Source: Fasciola hepatica
Lineage: Eukaryota > Platyhelminthes > Trematoda > Plagiorchiida > Fasciolidae
Reading direction: 5' to 3'
Length of the DNA stretch: 64,000 nucleotides
Assembly: GCA_948099385.1 (NCBI GenBank)
Contig: CANUEZ040000180.1
Coordinates: 3,321,501-3,385,500, forward strand
The translations under genes and the position numbers were made by a program. The notes beneath the pieces were generated by a model, which worked only from the letters and a program-made list of their open reading frames with translations, was not told the origin of the DNA and ran no database searches. This document shows positions 13,411 to 24,972 of this stretch, piece after piece. Each line of letters opens with the position of its first letter. Within the stretch, counting starts at the first letter, position 1.

Positions 13411-14058
13411 GCAGAAAGCTGTAAGACTTTTGCCTCGGGAGTCTTCAGCAATTCCTTTCTTTCATTCTACCCAATAACTTTATTTTAATGATCCTAATTT
13501 GATATCAAACACAAAAGCAAATATGAAATGCCGACACTGGAACTGTACTTTTATTCCACTTTAGTGACTCATTTAGCTGTGAAACACATCCGTAACTCAT
13601 CAAGTGCGCACCAATGGCTTCTGTGGTCCGGTTGGCTGGTAGACAACCATGGGCACGAGCCCCGACTGTTCCCTTTGCGTAGATAATTTGCGGAGCGTAC
13701 TTGTTGTAAGATGGATCTAACAGATGACGAGCAAGTGCATTTGGCCTGAATGAATGTTTCAGATCACCTTCTGTTAGGTTATTTTAACACATATTAGGAC
13801 CTGGTAATGGTTTCCACCTGACGAACACACAGGCCTAGGGTACTTGGCCAACAAAAAGGTCAGAACAAGTTAGTTGAGCCTTAGCTCAGTTGATGCACGG
13901 CGGATTTGGTAGGCCAAAACTCCCGCGTTTCGCTATGTTGCTTTGCTATTCGATTAGGATTGGAGGACACAAACTGCATGTGCCCTACATCTGAATTGAT
14001 TTTACGCTTGTGATCATGTCAGTGTTTCTGAAATGTCGAACCACTCGGCTGCTGACAG
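13411..14058. other. No recognisable gene
   Basis: A tRNA-like A-box (TTAGCTCAGTTG, near 13878) occurs but no cloverleaf can be closed around it. Nothing else is recognised. Confidence 0.3.
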
Positions 14059-14136
14059 TTTCACCTAGAGCTCATTATCAGGGCAAAGGTTATGTGAAAA
14101 TAATCCTGGAAAATCTGGCTAGGGTTTCCTATTGGG
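14059..14136 (+). CDS. Candidate internal exon, unknown gene
   Basis: A 78-base open frame is bounded by CTGCTGACAG and a textbook donor (GGG then GTAAGT). Only one frame is open, and it reads SPRAHYQGKGYVKI then ILENLARVSYWG. It would enter and leave in phase 1. Downstream, a strong acceptor (TCTTTCCAG, ending 14298) opens a phase-compatible frame that stops after about 17 codons, so this could be the end of a gene. A longer frame in another phase (ending 14463) overlaps it. No family is recognised. Confidence 0.3.
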
Positions 14137-14463
14137 GTAAGTCTTCTCACCGAGGGAACACGGTAGATGTGCACCATCATTATTATTACTCGTCTGTCAA
14201 TTCTGAAAAAAACACAGATTACGTCTCTTGAATGGTTATAATATTACGCAATATAATTGGTAACTCTAAAGATGTTCTTTGTTCTTTGTTCTTTCCAGGA
14301 AATTTTATTTTTGGTTACATATCTATATTTCCATCTAACGAAAAAATATGATGTAATACCGTTGTTCTCTACTCTCAGGTTATTTTGGGGCTACTATGTG
14401 GCTACAATGCAACCTGCCGTCGCTGAAAGGCTGTCCTTTGCTGTTTCACAATTAGCTGATTAA

Positions 14464-14920
14464 AGCGTTTTTCACGGGTATGGGAGTAAGAGTCACAGAG
14501 AGAAAATTAATTTGATAACTAAAATGATAACAGCTTCCAGTGAGGTGTATGCTTAGTGACGGCTTTATGTGTATCAAGTTGTTCTTCGTCTTTTCAGTTG
14601 AATGGGGTCGATAATTGCTGTATGGTGTCTTGTGCCGAGGATCGAAGTTGATTTAGAGAATCTGGATGTAGTTTCTGGACTCACGGAGAGGTTTTGTTCA
14701 GACGTGTCATGATCTTATCGGCCTCTAAGGTTCCAAGTTTAGTTTCCCTTATCGGTTACTCCATTTCTCAATCAACATTTCCGTAGTGCAGTCCTGTCAA
14801 CAGACTCAAAGTTCGCGCAAATGTCTGGGAACACGATGCTCGTTAGTCTTTGGAAGGTGTGACGGTGCTCGAGCTGCTGTGGTGGTGGTGGGGGGGGGGG
14901 TGGGTGAAGGTTTGATTAGT
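14464..14920. other. No gene; short G-rich tract
   Basis: Only a purine tract (GGTGGTGGTGG running into G11 near 14881-14901) stands out. It lies just beyond the 3' side of the LINE fragment that follows. Confidence 0.3.
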
Positions 14921-15290
14921 TCATCCACTATCAGCGCAAAATATAGCCTGTTTCACACGAGTTAGCCCTTTCCTTGTTTGGTACAACCTGAGAAGCATGA
15001 CAGATGCAAACATTGTCGACGATATTGAGATGAGACTGATGCCCTTATGGTTAATCCAGTCACCGTGCAAGCTGTTCCTAGAAATGAGGACACGCAATCG
15101 GCTCCTCCAACGATGAGGGGACTTGCTAGGAATTGCAAACCACGGGAGCAAAACATGAAGTTATATATGGAGTTGCATTCACTATCTTTAAAACGAGCTG
15201 GGTGGAAGTCATCGGAGCCCAGTGCTATGTTGCTTCCTAAGAATTGGATTTCCTGTGGATCTGTCGAAACAGACCCTTAGAAATTTGACA
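14921..15290 (-). mobile_element. CR1-like LINE fragment (reverse transcriptase fingers)
   Basis: Minus-strand frames give the N-terminal part of a non-LTR reverse transcriptase. A stretch like GSDDFHPARFK (family form: GPDGLPPALFK) is followed, after a frame change, by NHKGISLISISSTMFASVML, then RKGLTRVKQAIF. The usual family pattern is NHRGISLVPIASKLLASVIL, then RE.LTREEQAGF. The palm domain with the YADD motif is absent, so this is a fragment. It cannot belong with the palm-only piece at 16740-17560, because on the minus strand the order would be reversed. Confidence 0.65.
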
Positions 15291-16440
15291 GGAAAGCTAT
15301 TAGAGAGGCCAAAACAGAACTAGCCTGCGTCCGCCCACCATTCGAGACGCCAATGTTAATTGTGAACTAGAGACTCGTTAGCTTCACAGATTGCTTCGTG
15401 CACAGCTTGTGGCTTCTTACCGGTGATTAGAATGAGGTGGAATAGATTGCGGGAATTTTTCATGACGGCAGTACCCTTGTTCTCTGGTGCACTTCGCGGT
15501 CACCAGATTCCTCGATCCTATAAAGAGTTGTGGTAAGTGGTCATGTAGTTTCAAGCAGGGATCAACTTGCGCACGCAGAGAAGACGCAGAGATTCAGCAG
15601 AAATCCTGCATCCTGGATGAGACAGGGCACAACTCATAATATCAGTGCAATGCAAAGCATTCTTGAAAAGCGAATAGTTAGGTCTAAATCAAACTTCGTA
15701 TTTACCATATTTTCGAAGGCGGACATACAAGATGGGTCAAAAAAGATAGCTTATCCGTCTCTTCTTGGAACCTCTGAGATCCAGTGAACAATTCCTCAGT
15801 TCATACACCCTTCGGATGGTTCTTTACTTCCTGGATGTACGATATACCTCCCCCCTCGCGTCATAGCTGCTGGTGAGCAATATGTTGTTCGCCCCATCAA
15901 CCGCCCGTGGTATGATTGGAATTTAGGTTCAGTCATCTCCCCCTAGACTAATTACCAGCCAATCAACTCGGTGGAGAGCGCCAAGCATTCGATTTCGTCC
16001 TTAAACTTCGGGGGAATGCCTCCACTACGTGAAGACATTCGGTAGAACTTCTTCATCGGAAGCTGTGTGAACTGCACACCCATCGGGGAGCATTTCAAGA
16101 GGCGTACAGTGCGACTAGCGTACTTCGAGAATGAAAACCCACCACCAAACATAATGAAGCATTTAAGGGCAAAGTTATGGAAAGGTCTACTATTATGCGT
16201 GTTATTTGTGCGCTGGAGCCATACCAATCTTATCTGTATCGTTCCCTCTTTATATTATGCACCGTCGAAGAGAGTACTAAATTACTCACTTACTCTTCCC
16301 ATTACATTCTGATTACCGATTCTGTGTTCTGTTATATTGTAGTTGGGGTTCAGTTTCTGTGAGTTACTGAGCCGTCGAACAGGGAGGAGAGTCATAGTGA
16401 TCGGTCATTTTTTATTCACATAGAAACTGGTGACTTCTAA
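15290..16440. other. No recognisable gene
   Basis: The 91-codon minus-strand frame at 15952-16227 and plus-strand frames at 15530-15787 and 16067-16312 show no motif, splice context or conservation I can support. Confidence 0.3.
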
Positions 16441-16690
16441 TATTTTCTCCACGGTGGTTCCAAAATTTTCAATTTCATGGATGTAATAGAAAAAAACATT
16501 TGGGACTGTAATGTGTCACGTGTCTGGTGCATTCGAGATCCGATAACGATTTCACTTTCGAGCTGAAGATTGACTCATTCAAACTGCAGTGGGTACTGTT
16601 TGAAATCAAGTCGGTAGGAATGGCCCCGAGCATCTGTGTTCCTTGTCTCCAAGATACCGCATTCTGCTCTAGTTCTGAGCAAAATATTTA
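16440..16690 (-). repeat. Dispersed repeat, degenerate copy of 57200-57480
   Basis: A shared core, TGGTGCATTCGAGATCCGAT followed by AACGATT, and similar flanks link this region to 57200-57480. In the other copy the minus strand is open for 96 codons. Here it contains a stop, but IVIGSRMHQ is preserved. The identity of the repeat is unknown. Confidence 0.5.
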
Positions 16691-16739
16691 AAATAGAACC
16701 TTTTTCCAAGCTATCTTACAATGATTATATATATATATT

Positions 16740-17560
16740 TATATAGTCGTGCCTGATTGTAAACTTCAGTACCGTACCACTGGTTCCCTACACCTCAAGC
16801 ATAACCTCAGCATTGCAGATACGCTGCTCTAAGCGCATTCACACAACTCAATGGAGATGTCGATCGTCGAACACCGATAGCCTTCTCCTCCTTACCGCAC
16901 AAGCCATGTTTTCAAAGCACGTGAAAGAACCGACCTGACTGCGGCAATTTACACTTGACCCTTACCAGAAAATCGGATGTTAAGCCAGCCACTTTTATGG
17001 TTGAAATTGACAGAAATCGAAAGTGCTTTCTGTGTACATGATGACATCACCGATATCTGACCACCTGGCGAGAAGTAACCGCCTGGGTAAATAAACATTT
17101 AAATCGGTTAGTAATTCCTCTGCCAAGACTAAGTTTGTGGCAAAGTCAGTCCTGTCATGTAATACTTTCTCACAGTTCGGGGTAGCAGAACGCATCCCAA
17201 ACGATGCTACTCTGTTGCTCAGGTAGTTTATAATTTTTCAATCAGAAGAACGATTTTATCCATGTATTGCGAGTCGGACATTTTAGTGTTTGAGCAAAGT
17301 TCGATGCCTTTGTGCTCACACGAATATAAGACTACCTCAGAAATAAATTCAAATATAAAATTGAAAAGGAAGGGTGAGAGTGACAAACCCTTTCCGTGAT
17401 GAACTTGGGTGAAATATCACCGTAAGCCAAAACTCCGCTTCGAATATTTGCATACAAGGATTACCACTGCTGAACTTCGGTCTCTTTTATGACAGACTTC
17501 GGTAACTTACAACGTTGGAAAAAGGGTTGTTTTCGTAAAAACGGAGAACCGAAAGAAATA
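16740..17560 (-). mobile_element. CR1-like LINE relic (reverse transcriptase palm and C-terminus)
   Basis: Reading the minus strand and allowing frame changes gives the ordered motifs of a LINE. GKGLSLSPFLFNFIFEFI matches the usual GVRQGCPLSPFLFNF motif. DSQYMDKIVLLIEKL sits where YADDIVLL is expected, so the catalytic Asp pair is lost. GMRSATPN matches GMRFAPSK. Near 16900-16750, RSVLSRALKTWLVR and LSVFDDRHLH match the C-terminal VRSVLLYGSETWPLR and LSVFDHRCLR blocks. Every segment sits in a different frame with stops, so the copy is inactive and old. Confidence 0.7.
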
Positions 17561-17689
17561 ACGGACATCAACATCTCGAGAAACCATGGTTGGAGTCTCT
17601 TTATTTGCTGATAAATAAATAGTCTTTTATTAAACATTTTCCTGGACAGGCACAATAGAATGATTTTTATTTAATTTTGCACAACCGCG

Positions 17690-17880
17690 ACCCCGGATGG
17701 GACAATTTTCCCGTGGTGGTCAAACAGCCGTCATCATGGACTTTGAACTTTCACGATCCGGGTTCGATTTCTGCTACCACCAATCACTTCCCCGTTTGGC
17801 AGCCTTCTCTTGGCTTCCTCTCCCTCCCAGAAACGTTGAACTTAGTTGTTGAGCGAGTAAATAAATTTTGAAGAAATTAA
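17690..17880 (+). mobile_element. tRNA-Gln-derived SINE or tRNA pseudogene
   Basis: Positions 17712-17785 resemble a tRNA. A GTGGTGG stretch can pair with CTACCAC near 17775, and the anticodon-loop sequence GGACTTTGAA (anticodon TTG at 17743-17745) is that of tRNA-Gln. GATCCGGGTTCGATTTC then supplies a near-consensus pol III B box at 17761-17771. The D arm does not fold properly, and the T stem relies on wobbles, so it is not a functional tRNA. The unrelated tail to about 17880, ending in an A/T-rich stretch, suggests the head of a SINE. Confidence 0.5.
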
Positions 17881-19790
17881 GAAATACCGTCATGTTCGAT
17901 ATTGCAAAATAAGCGCATTGATGCATTCGGAATATGTTCTAAGAACAAATAGTCTTTGAACGTTACCAACTGCATGCGTAATTAGCATCCGTTTTTAGGT
18001 TAAAGCCATGCTATCATCCGTATTAGAAGTGATAGTAGCAATAGCAATAGTAGTAGTAGTGTAGTACCTTGTACATTCTGCATAATCTGCCATTTCCTTT
18101 TCACTGTATTGTACACAACTTTCTATGGTCTTATCAACTTATTAAAGACATTTTTTCAACGCACTCGCAAGTGGCTACGGCGGATCTTTTTCTCTGTGTT
18201 GCTTCCGAGCATTTTGTGACCTGTGGGAATGAAGACTAACCTTATACAATCCCAAACGCAATTTCAGGGCGTCTACCATGACCAACTCTGGAACTTTTAG
18301 GATTCATTCGAACGACGTACAACAGCCTGACTGAAAGGCTGAGTGCAACAAAACTCGAGGAACACGTTTGTGTGCCTGGTTGGATAACAGTTTGCTGACC
18401 ATTGTGGACACATAGTGAGTCACCTTGTTCTATTTCTGTTGCACCGTATTTCTGTACGCTAACATTTTGTTACCATACTTCATTTCTGTCTCCTATCTTT
18501 ATCAAGCCGCCACAGTTGTTACCATTTTATCAGGTGCAAAAGCAACAGTACGCCCAAACTGCACAACGTACAGATAATTATTCAGAACCAGTATAACAAA
18601 AGGTACATATAGGACATGTGCGAACGAGAGTGGGAATAAGTTGGGCAGGCAGTGAAGCGAAAATCAAAAGACAAGCCATCAATGTAAAAGCTTGCCAGAG
18701 AAGTTAAACATTGTTACATAGATTTGAGTGAGTTTTGACTATCCATTCAGCAGACTGGATAGGCGGACTTTTCGCCCGTCTGATAAACCAAAATCTTGTG
18801 TTCAGAAGCCAGTAGACACGCAGCTGAATAAAACTGCATTGTAAACCTCAAACAACCACTGCACAGGCCCAAGTCAACTTAGAATTTTAGTGGGATGTAG
18901 ACCGATGTACCTTGGGAATGTGAAAGCCGGAAGCCACATATTGGCAAAATAGGGTTGGAGCAATTCCCGTGCATGATTATACATGGATTAACGAAAATCT
19001 TCGACAGGGACTGAATTACTACCAAACGACTATACATCGGATAACAGCAAACTGTCCAACGAATATCCGATGTGATTCTCGTGATGAAGTTAACCTTAAC
19101 TGTTTCATTTGATATTGAGCAACGGGGATTTAGGGCCCAGAACTAGCAAATCAGAATTACGACGGTGCTGATCCACGATTTGAGAGAACTGGAAAGAACC
19201 TGTCGACTAATACATGTGATATTAGCACAATAAATTCACCAGTGTGGATGGAAAGCTAAGGACAAATCAAAATACAGCAAGCTGGGTGATAATGATCTAT
19301 CCATTGAATGTCATCTGAACAAGAATCATTGCAAACAGGGTAATACGGGAGCAATGTTTGAAGACTGGTTATGTGAGTGTTTTGTTATAACAGTAAGTAA
19401 CCCTTGTGTGCTGTGTTGATATGTAGCTTTGTTAGAAGATTTCAGTTATCCAGTGTTCTAGGACTAGCCAGTAACTCCTATGCACCGGATTTGCAAAACA
19501 TCTGTGATAAATTTCCAGTCAAGTCCAGATGAGAGGTTCAGAACACAACCATACCGCAGACTCGAGTATATTTGAGCGAAAAGAACAGTGCGTGCGTCAA
19601 TCGGTAAACCACAGACCAATGCATACTGGAGGTCAACGGTCAACGGGACCATCTGTTCCGTGTCTAACTGGCTCCTAAATAACCTGAAATCCGACATTCA
19701 GGTCAAGTCATGTCAATTCAAGCAAATGCTTCATCCACCCGCAGATGGAGAATTCAACTGAAACATAATCATCATCCGAATAATCATCAT
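17880..19790. other. No recognisable gene
   Basis: A short AGTAGT tract (near 18050) and a few unassigned frames (18402-18596 plus, 19464-19697 minus) are all that stand out. Confidence 0.35.
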
Positions 19791-21660
19791 CAGCTTAATC
19801 GTCATCATCATCATCATCATCATCATCACCCAAATCGTCATCACCAACATAAACTTCGTCGTGCAGCGCTGAACAGCAGGGCAAGCCCCAATGACCACTG
19901 CCCTTCTCACCATGTTGCATGCAGTAGAAGAAGAACAAATAAGCAAGATGGACAGGTATTGGACCTACAGGTACATCTCCTCACTTTCCGCTAGAACGTC
20001 ATCTGTTGACCTCCACGTGATTTATTCCGCTCCCTATAAGAAACGGAAAACAGGGTACGGTATGGTAGACGTGTGTTCGCCATACACATTACGTACCCTA
20101 ACCAACGAATTCCACTAATCCGTATAGATTGTGATAGAACATTCTCTAAACTAGTATCCAGTACTCGCTTTCTGACCAGAACATTGATCACTCGGCTATT
20201 CCACCCAGTCTTGGTGATAATACGTAAGTATCGATTGTCGAAAACCTCAAGAGGACAAATATCTTCAGCATGCAGACTCCAGGTCTCGCAACTAAAGAAC
20301 AAACCTGAAGGTATCGCGGCATATTAAATAAGACCTTTCAAATTCGGCAGAATACCAGGTCGACGCCGCAAATGATTCAATCAAGCGTACGCAGCTGGAG
20401 CCTTGGACATACACATGCTGACCCCTACAACCGTGCTCCCATCCGTTGTCACACTTCTGCCGAGATAACTTCAGCGGTCGAAAATCTTTAGCGCCTACCC
20501 TCCAAGCATCAAGCTCGGAACTTTTGATGTCCAGTCTCAGAAAACCACTTCACACTTTGGAGGTGCAAAGTGCATGCCGAATGGAGCTACAGATTTGGCG
20601 AGTTTCTCTGGTGCACGTTGAGCATGTTCAGTGCAATCAAACAAGCGAGCACGGTCGTCCGCGTAATCTGGGTTGCACAGCTATCTACTATTTCCTAGCT
20701 TGATACCCACTTCCTAAAGATATCGCAAGGCATTCCTCATTATCTCATCCATGAGGAAGTAAAGTAGGATTGGAGAAATAGAACATCTCTGTGGAACACG
20801 GCTGGTCTCTTCAAATAGACTGTATATTTCACCGTAAACCCTTAGGCACCCAGAAGTATGATAGCAACATGATCTCAGTAGATTCACGAAACTCTGTGAC
20901 AAACCTTTTCAGTAAAGAACACTGAATAGCGCTATTCTGTCAACTGAACTAAAGACGCCTTTCAAGTCGAGGACAATCCCTATTGTTAGTTGACGGCATG
21001 CGTGTGTGGTGCGTTTCAAGTAACTGACAGAGAGTAAAATTCGGATCAAAGTATCATCAATTTGGGTGAAATCCGGCCTGCTGTTCGCTGGCGCGCCTTT
21101 CGAGAGCCGGTGTTAGACGGCGCTGCATAAACGAAGCTAAGGCCTTGGTTATTATCTAAATCAAGCTAATTCCACAATGGTTGCTACATTCATTGCATAT
21201 TCATTTTATCAAAATCGATGCGACCAATGATTCACCCCATAATAAGGGATTATGCCTCTCTTTCCGGCCGCCATTGAACAAGCTGTTAAGTGATTTTATC
21301 AATGTACCACTCCCCAATTTAAAACGAAATTGAGGAAGTCCGTCTGGACCGATCGCTTTACCTCACTTCAGTTGTCAAATGCGTGACCCCATTTCCACTT
21401 CTGATAAGGGTTCAAGTAATAATTCTCAAAGAGAGGCAGTTGTTAGCGTTGAAGTAACTAAATCAGCGCACAGCCGGCAAAACTACTCCTTGAATTGGCT
21501 GGCTCACCGGATGAGCCCTTGTTCTTTATCATGAAAACGCTCTCCATTTCTATCGCATATCCTTACACTGGCCGGGGTTCGCCATACACCGGTTGTAGAA
21601 ACTATCCCGATTACTTGAACTTTCAATATAACAGGAAACTTAGTCTCACTAGCTTTACGC
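19790..21660 (-). mobile_element. CR1-like LINE, 5' truncated, with (GAT)n-type 3' tail
   Basis: Minus-strand order from 21660 down: region A-like IGIVLDLKGVFSSVDR near 20960, RVPQRCSISPILLYFLMDEI near 20780, then the C-terminal CETWSLHAEDICPLEVFDNR and GIRWLGYVM blocks at 20290-20080. This is the arrangement of flatworm CR1-type LINEs. Frames are interrupted repeatedly. The 3' end of the element is a trinucleotide run (positions 19801-19828 on the plus strand). DNA similarity with the longer copy at 50790-54230 extends through both coding and 3' sequence, for example GACGTGTGTT-CGCCATAC near 20070 versus 51270. The unique flanks differ, so the two are independent insertions. Confidence 0.8.
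19801..19828. repeat. (CAT)n microsatellite at LINE 3' end
   Basis: A run of CAT units (GAT-type on the minus strand) lies in the 3' part of the LINE. A matching run lies at the equivalent point of the second LINE (about 50808-50836). Confidence 0.85.
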
Positions 21661-22110
21661 ACGATATGGGCTGTACACGGCTACGGGCAGCAGAACAAAT
21701 TCCAAATGTATAACCGTGTTTATCGTAATTTCGTGGTTCTAAACAATGCAATACATAAAAATACATAAATGCAATGACTTACAGCCAGGTGAGCAACCAA
21801 GAGCAACAGTACAGAAAGTTATCCGACAAATCGGGACAGCGCGGTCATAAACGGTCCACTCAGCAAGGAGTCATGCGAAACTGTAGCGCAGCACGGTTGC
21901 GGTACATATAGTGGGTCAAGAAGCGTAAGTGAAACGTTCTGCAAAATTTTCTTACAAGGGGAATGTACAATCATAGAACAATCGAGTCGGGAACATAACG
22001 TAAAATGTTCACGCACCATACGTCGGAAAGGGGTAAATCTGAACTGTGTCAGTACAGTAAAAACAGAGAATTGGATCACAAGTATTCGAGGTTCATGAGG
22101 CATATACACG

Positions 22111-22402
22111 CTACTCACGAGTAAGACAAGCGAAGAAGTCGTCGAAAATACAAATTACAAAAAGTAATTTACACCGGTGTCGTGAATACATTTGAACAGT
22201 CTTTGACTGCTTCAGGCCGGAACTTCGAGGTGACCTTTGTTGGTATGGGTATAATCGAAGCCACCCTCCAACAGTCGGGGATGTTGTTCTGGCGCAGGCA
22301 TTGATTGAATAACCCACATGGAATCGGGTACAATGTACATGCACATTCTTTCAGTACAGTGGGTGATACGCCATCTGATTCATCAGATTGCTTTGAGTTC
22401 AA
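22111..22402 (-). mobile_element. Second type of non-LTR reverse transcriptase, fragment
   Basis: The minus-strand frame reads DGVSPTVLKECACTLYPIP, then LFNQCLRQNNIPDCWRVASI, IPIPTK and FRPEA. These are the fingers-domain blocks of Jockey/CR1-group LINEs (DGVPPAVLK, LF...L..G.IP..W..A.V.PI.KK, YRP). Spacing and wording differ from the CR1-like copies nearby, so this is a separate family. No palm domain follows. Confidence 0.7.
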
Positions 22403-22449
22403 CTACACATTCTAAATGAACAACCAGTCATCCAAGTCCATCTGTTTGT

Positions 22450-23100
22450 ATAGAGAAATACTCCAAAATTAGTGCCACAAATATTCTGATTGAGGGGAAA
22501 TAAAATAAGTGGAGGATTCTATTGCCGAAAGAAATCGAACTCCACTTCCAGTCAACAAATGGAACACTTTGTTGTCCTTAAGAAAGCCATGACTTCCTAC
22601 AACGAGCAAATGCTGATTGCTATTTAAGATCTAGCTAGAATGAAGGCATCTCCGACTGAAGGAATTACGGCACAAACAATTCAATGATAAGTATGAGTAC
22701 ACATAAGAATATGGATAAACAAAGGGGATACGCTTACGTTATAGCCAAAATTGCACCTACGATTATGAAAATTGTGTGAAGATTCGTGAGAATGCCATCT
22801 GAAACACTAATCTGACAAGTGTGCATTATCTTCCAATATGTCAGTGACAAACAGTTTCAAATTATGATTTGTCCGAAAACCTCCCTTGGAGGGTCTGTTT
22901 TGACCACACCGTGCCACGGTTTCCTTGCTGCCGTTGAAGTATATGCTTTACTTTCAGAAATCTTCCTTGTGCAACGAATAACACAGTACGATGACCCTTG
23001 AATCGGATTGGTTGTCTAAAAGTATTCAATAATGTCAAGGGTGAACAGTTTACTTCAGCCACTTTCTTCGAAATCTACATTCAACCGATAAGAAATCATG
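22450..23100. other. No recognisable gene
   Basis: Only short frames; nothing recognised. Confidence 0.3.
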
Positions 23101-23869
23101 TGTAATCAGGACCACATCGTCCACAAGCCAGTATACCGATCGAGGGATTCTCGAAATTTCATTGCTGAATAACTACGCAGATCGGGGTTAAAACTGTCCA
23201 AATTGTATTTTTCCTGCCAAAGCACTGACGCCACCACCAGTGAGTTCATTCATTTGGCAGCTTCAAGTTAGCTGCGATCCTTTTCCTGAAATATGGTACT
23301 ACCATTAAACAATTGCAGGAACTAAAGTGAGTTGATGTAAATAGTATGTAATTGTATTTGAAAAACGGGGTAAAATATCCCCCAAAGCGCACGACTGTTT
23401 TCACGGGTCTTTGTCACTCTCCAGGTATACGTACCCGGTACTCTCCTGGCCAGTCGTCCCTTTTTTGAGCACTCCTCATTCGGCTCAGCACCTCCATCGG
23501 ATTGGAATCCTGAAGAGCATGCATGGGCGATGAAGATTACGTGGTAATTCTTTCGAAGTCATTAAGTATGTTCGTCAAACTAAACCTCCAGAACCAGCAC
23601 ATGGTATCAAGTTTTGATTTTGACGTAAACAGTATTTTTGCTTCCGGGGACATTTAGTCCTGGAATTCAGATAGAATAAAGCTAATTACACCAAAGTCAC
23701 AAATGAGGACTGTGTTTTCTCGTTCTGAAGGTTACCTTTGGTTAACCGATGGAATATCTTTCGGAGTGAAGGGAGTATATATATTTTGTGATTTTACAGA
23801 GCCGAGAATAGCTTAAAAGTGAACCTATCGTGCAACTCTGTTTGAAAAATCTGGAGCCTGTAAGAACTT

Positions 23870-23945
23870 AGCGAGGTACCTGAATATTGTATAAATCAAA
23901 GATATTAACAACCTGTTTCTTGTAGCAAAGTTAAAAAGGTATTAT
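23870..23945 (-). repeat. Worn hammerhead-type repeat (left copy)
   Basis: This aligns with the repeat at 59560-59640 across a shared flank: CAACCTGTTTCTTGTAGCAA here, CGACCGGTTTCGTGCAGCGA there. On its own it would not be recognisable. The shared position shows that the repeat was inserted before the duplication. Confidence 0.4.
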
Positions 23946-24699
23946 TTATGAGATGGTCATTATATCGGACCTATGGATGCGACAGTCCTAAGAACTTCAG
24001 CCCGTAGACTGTGGTAATGGACCGAATTCATATTAACAACTTTCGGTACATTGGATTCCAGACACATTCAACCAGTTCAAACATTAAGTAGGATTTGTAG
24101 CCAACTCCTCCCCAGAAACAGTTCCAGCGAGCCTGCCTACTACTCAGATGATGTGACTGGAACCGAACATGAAAGATGCTGATCCAGAGTATTCCATGCT
24201 TGCGGTCCCATACTGAGCCATCTACTAAAATGTAGAAGTGCGATAATTTTGGTCAAGTATTATTGTGTAATTTAACTTAATACCAACTAAGTTACTTATT
24301 TTCCAAACAACGTGTAATGCATATTCAAAGTTGTGCATCAAGCTTCTCCAAGCACATTACTTCGTTCGTGTAATGCGTATAACATTTCTGATTATTGATA
24401 CAGGCTTTCTGTCAGTTTGATCAAATCACACAAAAGTGTGTTCCCCAACTACCTAGGTTGAACCACAGGAGACAAATACATATCTTCTAATACATTCTGG
24501 TTTGCCTGTAGATACGCTGTTTCTAGTTCGTTGAAATCATTCGTGATCCATCCGGAAATTGGAGATTTCCGGTATTTTCACACGATGCAACAGAGATTAT
24601 CTCATTGAAATGACTAACTACTGCCTTCAATTTGAGAGGAAAATCAAAATAGAATTACCAGTTCTGTTAGGATAGACACTGGAAAATTGCTACGGTAGT

Positions 24700-24972
24700 C
24701 CGATCCAGGTAACAATCCTACTGCTCCCCAAATGCTTTATTTACCCCTTAAACTCAGTATTATATACTCAAACACCATTGGCTATTCGTTCATGCAAACA
24801 GTCGATATCATTGGCGCAGCGCACACCTAACCAGTTGGTCACTGCAACAGCGCAAAGGGAATCTGTATTCACAGAATATCTGTTTTGCACTCAACGAATG
24901 AGAAGTGGAAAAGGTTAGTAATAAAGACTAATATAAGGTACTAACCAAACTTCATACTGAAAGACGATCAAC
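24700..24972 (+). promoter_or_regulatory. Conserved upstream region of lectin-like gene A
   Basis: About 270 bases before the ATG align with 60215-60488. The best-kept element is AACCAGTTGGTCACT (about 24832), containing the palindrome ACCAGTTGGT; it recurs exactly at about 60349. An AT-rich CAGTATTATATACTC lies some 70 bases upstream of it, a possible TATA region, but the second gene has CAGTATTATGTCCTC there. The transcription start cannot be placed. Confidence 0.4.

Noticed and set aside
13870..13940. tRNA-like A box (TTAGCTCAGTTG)
   Set aside because: No acceptor stem, anticodon arm or B box of acceptable quality could be fitted.
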